Shown here: piece after piece, positions 62,895 to 64,000 of the stretch | Numbering within the stretch: position 1 is the stretch's first letter | How the letters are laid out: every line of letters begins with the position of its first letter | Assembly: GCA_910578585.1 (NCBI GenBank) | Contig: CAJTRG010000001.1 | Span: 124,001 to 188,000, forward strand | From: an uncultured Mailhella sp. | GTDB taxonomy: Bacteria; Desulfobacterota; Desulfovibrionia; Desulfovibrionales; Desulfovibrionaceae | Direction: 5' to 3' | Length of the DNA: 64,000 nucleotides | Made by a program: the position numbers and the translations under genes | The notes under the pieces: model-generated | Database searches by the model: none | Told to the model about the DNA's origin: nothing | Seen by the model: only the letters and a program-made list of their open reading frames with translations

Positions 62895-64000
62895 TTAAGA
62901 AAGTTTTTTGCAGCCAGTACCCTCTAAAATACTTTTTCCGCTGTAGTCTGGAATAATATTAATTTGCGTTGTTATTCTTTCTTTTAAAAGAGAAATGTGT
63001 GAAATAACGCCAATCAGTTTTCCTTCCTGCTGCATGGAGGCAAGGGTTGAGAGGGCTGTGTCCAGATTTTCTTCATCAAGGGTGCCAAAGCCTTCGTCCA
63101 GGAATAGGGAGTCCACCTGTACATTTTGGCTTGCCATTTGCGCAAGCCCCAGAGCAAGGCTCAGGCTGACAATAAAGCTTTCACCGCCGGATAAATTTTG
63201 TATTGCCCGCGCTTCGCCACCCTGATAATTATCAATGATTTTCAAGTTTAAATTATTCAGATTTTGCGTATCACGAGTTAGAACATAGCGTTCCTGCAAT
63301 AATTGCAGTTTGGCATTGGCATATTGAATAACATGCTCAAAGGTAATGGCTTGGGCTATGGTTCTAAATTTTTTGCCGTCAGCAGAACCTATCAGCACAT
63401 TTAATCGTTCCCATTTTTCCTGAATAGCTCTTTGTTCGTTAAGTTTTTGAATATTGTTCTGGTTTGCAGCAATAGCTTGTTGATTTTGTTCAAGTTTTCC
63501 CTGTATATCACCCAGTTCCAGTAAAAGTTCTTGCTGTGTTTCCTGAAGTTCTTTTTCTGCTTCGCCCAGTTCCTGTTTTGATTTTTGCGTGAGATTTTTA
63601 GTTTTTTCCTGTGCCAGTTTTTGTGTATTTTCCTCAAGCTGTTTTTTCATGATTTCTATATCTTGTTCTAATTTTTTGAAAAATTCCTGTAATTGCAAAA
63701 TAGTCTTTTGTTCCAAGATCGCATTTAAAAATTCTTCCTGGGAAGAAAATCCCTGTTCTGTTATCTTTTGCAGGAATTTTTCGTTATTTTCAGACAGTTG
63801 TGTCTTTTCTTTTGCAATTCTTGTTTGTAGTTGAATTATTTGTTCTTTTATTTTTGTAACTTCTTGATTTTGTTTGTCTTTATTTTGTGAGGTTTGTTCC
63901 TTTTTGCTGTGAAGACGTTTAATTTCGTCTTGTAATTTTTGTTCTTCTGCAAGAGGAATTTTTTCGCCAAAACGTTCCAGCCGTTTTGCTTTGAGGGTAT
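62895..64000 (-). CDS. sbcC: SbcC exonuclease subunit, C-terminal part (cut by window edge)
   Basis: The C-terminal 368 residues or so of an SbcC/Rad50-type ATPase. The frame is open to the window edge, so the N-terminal Walker A and more of the coiled coil lie outside. A long coiled coil rich in K, E and Q occupies the upstream half. The signature motif is NLSGGESFIVSLSLALGLA and Walker B is LFLDEGFGTLDEE, followed by the ISHIS D-loop region. With SbcD it cleaves hairpins and protein-blocked DNA ends. A TTG at 63716 is internal and not a start. Confidence 0.85.
   Translation of the reverse strand, partial: TLKAKRLERFGEKIPLAEEQKLQDEIKRLHSKKEQTSQNKDKQNQEVTKIKEQIIQLQTRIAKEKTQLSENNEKFLQKITEQGFSSQEEFLNAILEQKTILQLQEFFKKLEQDIEIMKKQLEENTQKLAQEKTKNLTQKSKQELGEAEKELQETQQELLLELGDIQGKLEQNQQAIAANQNNIQKLNEQRAIQEKWERLNVLIGSADGKKFRTIAQAITFEHVIQYANAKLQLLQERYVLTRDTQNLNNLNLKIIDNYQGGEARAIQNLSGGESFIVSLSLALGLAQMASQNVQVDSLFLDEGFGTLDEENLDTALSTLASMQQEGKLIGVISHISLLKERITTQINIIPDYSGKSILEGTGCKKLS

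Noticed and set aside
63714..63716. Start codon of the SbcC-like frame at TTG 63716
   Set aside because: The frame stays open to the window edge and continues the coiled coil, so this is an internal leucine codon.

Overview
The window is AT-rich bacterial DNA, almost fully coding, with short gaps and housekeeping genes in tight co-oriented runs. Its gene content points to the Desulfovibrionaceae (Desulfobacterota). The best evidence is a minus-strand set, 22580 down to 13908, in the order cooM-cooK-cooL-cooX-cooU-cooH-hypA-cooF, which is the order of the membrane-bound Coo hydrogenase operon of Desulfovibrio vulgaris. A DVU0896-type SH3/NlpC-P60 lipoprotein and CgeB-like glycosyltransferases agree. 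An AT-rich, gut-associated member of the family is a reasonable guess, but species cannot be read from this window. I found no tRNA, rRNA, CRISPR array, insertion sequence or prophage.

Layout. 1-6.6 kb: a CgeB-like glycosyltransferase, then divergent rlmE, yebC, ruvC, an MBL-fold hydrolase and lptF-lptG. 6.6-10.2 kb (minus): a GT9 glycosyltransferase, a second CgeB-like enzyme and tilS. 10.3-13.6 kb is an accessory patch: a truncated UTRA (GntR-type) fragment, an orphan tripartite tricarboxylate binding protein, a gap with inverted repeats and hairpins, and a lone FMN-type glutamate-synthase domain gene preceded by a cluster of TTACAA/TTGTAA dyads. 13.9-22.6 kb: the Coo-type energy-converting [NiFe] hydrogenase, including a 50-residue CxxCxxCxxxC protein between cooL and cooX. 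22.8-35.8 kb (plus): an NlpC/P60 lipoprotein, aroK, aroC, recD2, SH3-NlpC/P60, mtaB, yicC, remA, gmk, pyrF, a TPR protein, recJ and a PNPOx-fold protein. 35.8-43.6 kb: a flavodoxin-like protein, a small membrane protein and a macromolecular-synthesis cluster rpsU-yqeY-mutS2-dnaG-rpoD. 43.6-48 kb (minus): an FkbM methyltransferase behind a promoter whose spacer is an (AT)9 tract, then rplU-rpmA-obg-proB, plus a 46-residue membrane protein. 48.3-53.5 kb: a DUF1786-like protein, rlpA, a two-subunit class I fumarase with a small membrane protein, and rpsA. 53.6-60.9 kb: an amidohydrolase and MFS transporter pair, then a response regulator / periplasmic solute-binding protein / sensor kinase operon with no ABC transporter genes. 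60.9-64 kb: proC, an unknown protein and the 3' part of sbcC, cut by the window edge.

The hydrogenase cluster would couple ferredoxin oxidation to H2 evolution and ion pumping through CooM and CooK, with CooF and CooX as electron carriers and HypA loading nickel. No CO dehydrogenase gene is present here. The most interesting items are the three-component sensory operon beside a transporter/hydrolase pair, the (AT)9 promoter with the signature of slipped-strand phase variation, the small Fe-S protein in the coo operon, and two short membrane proteins.
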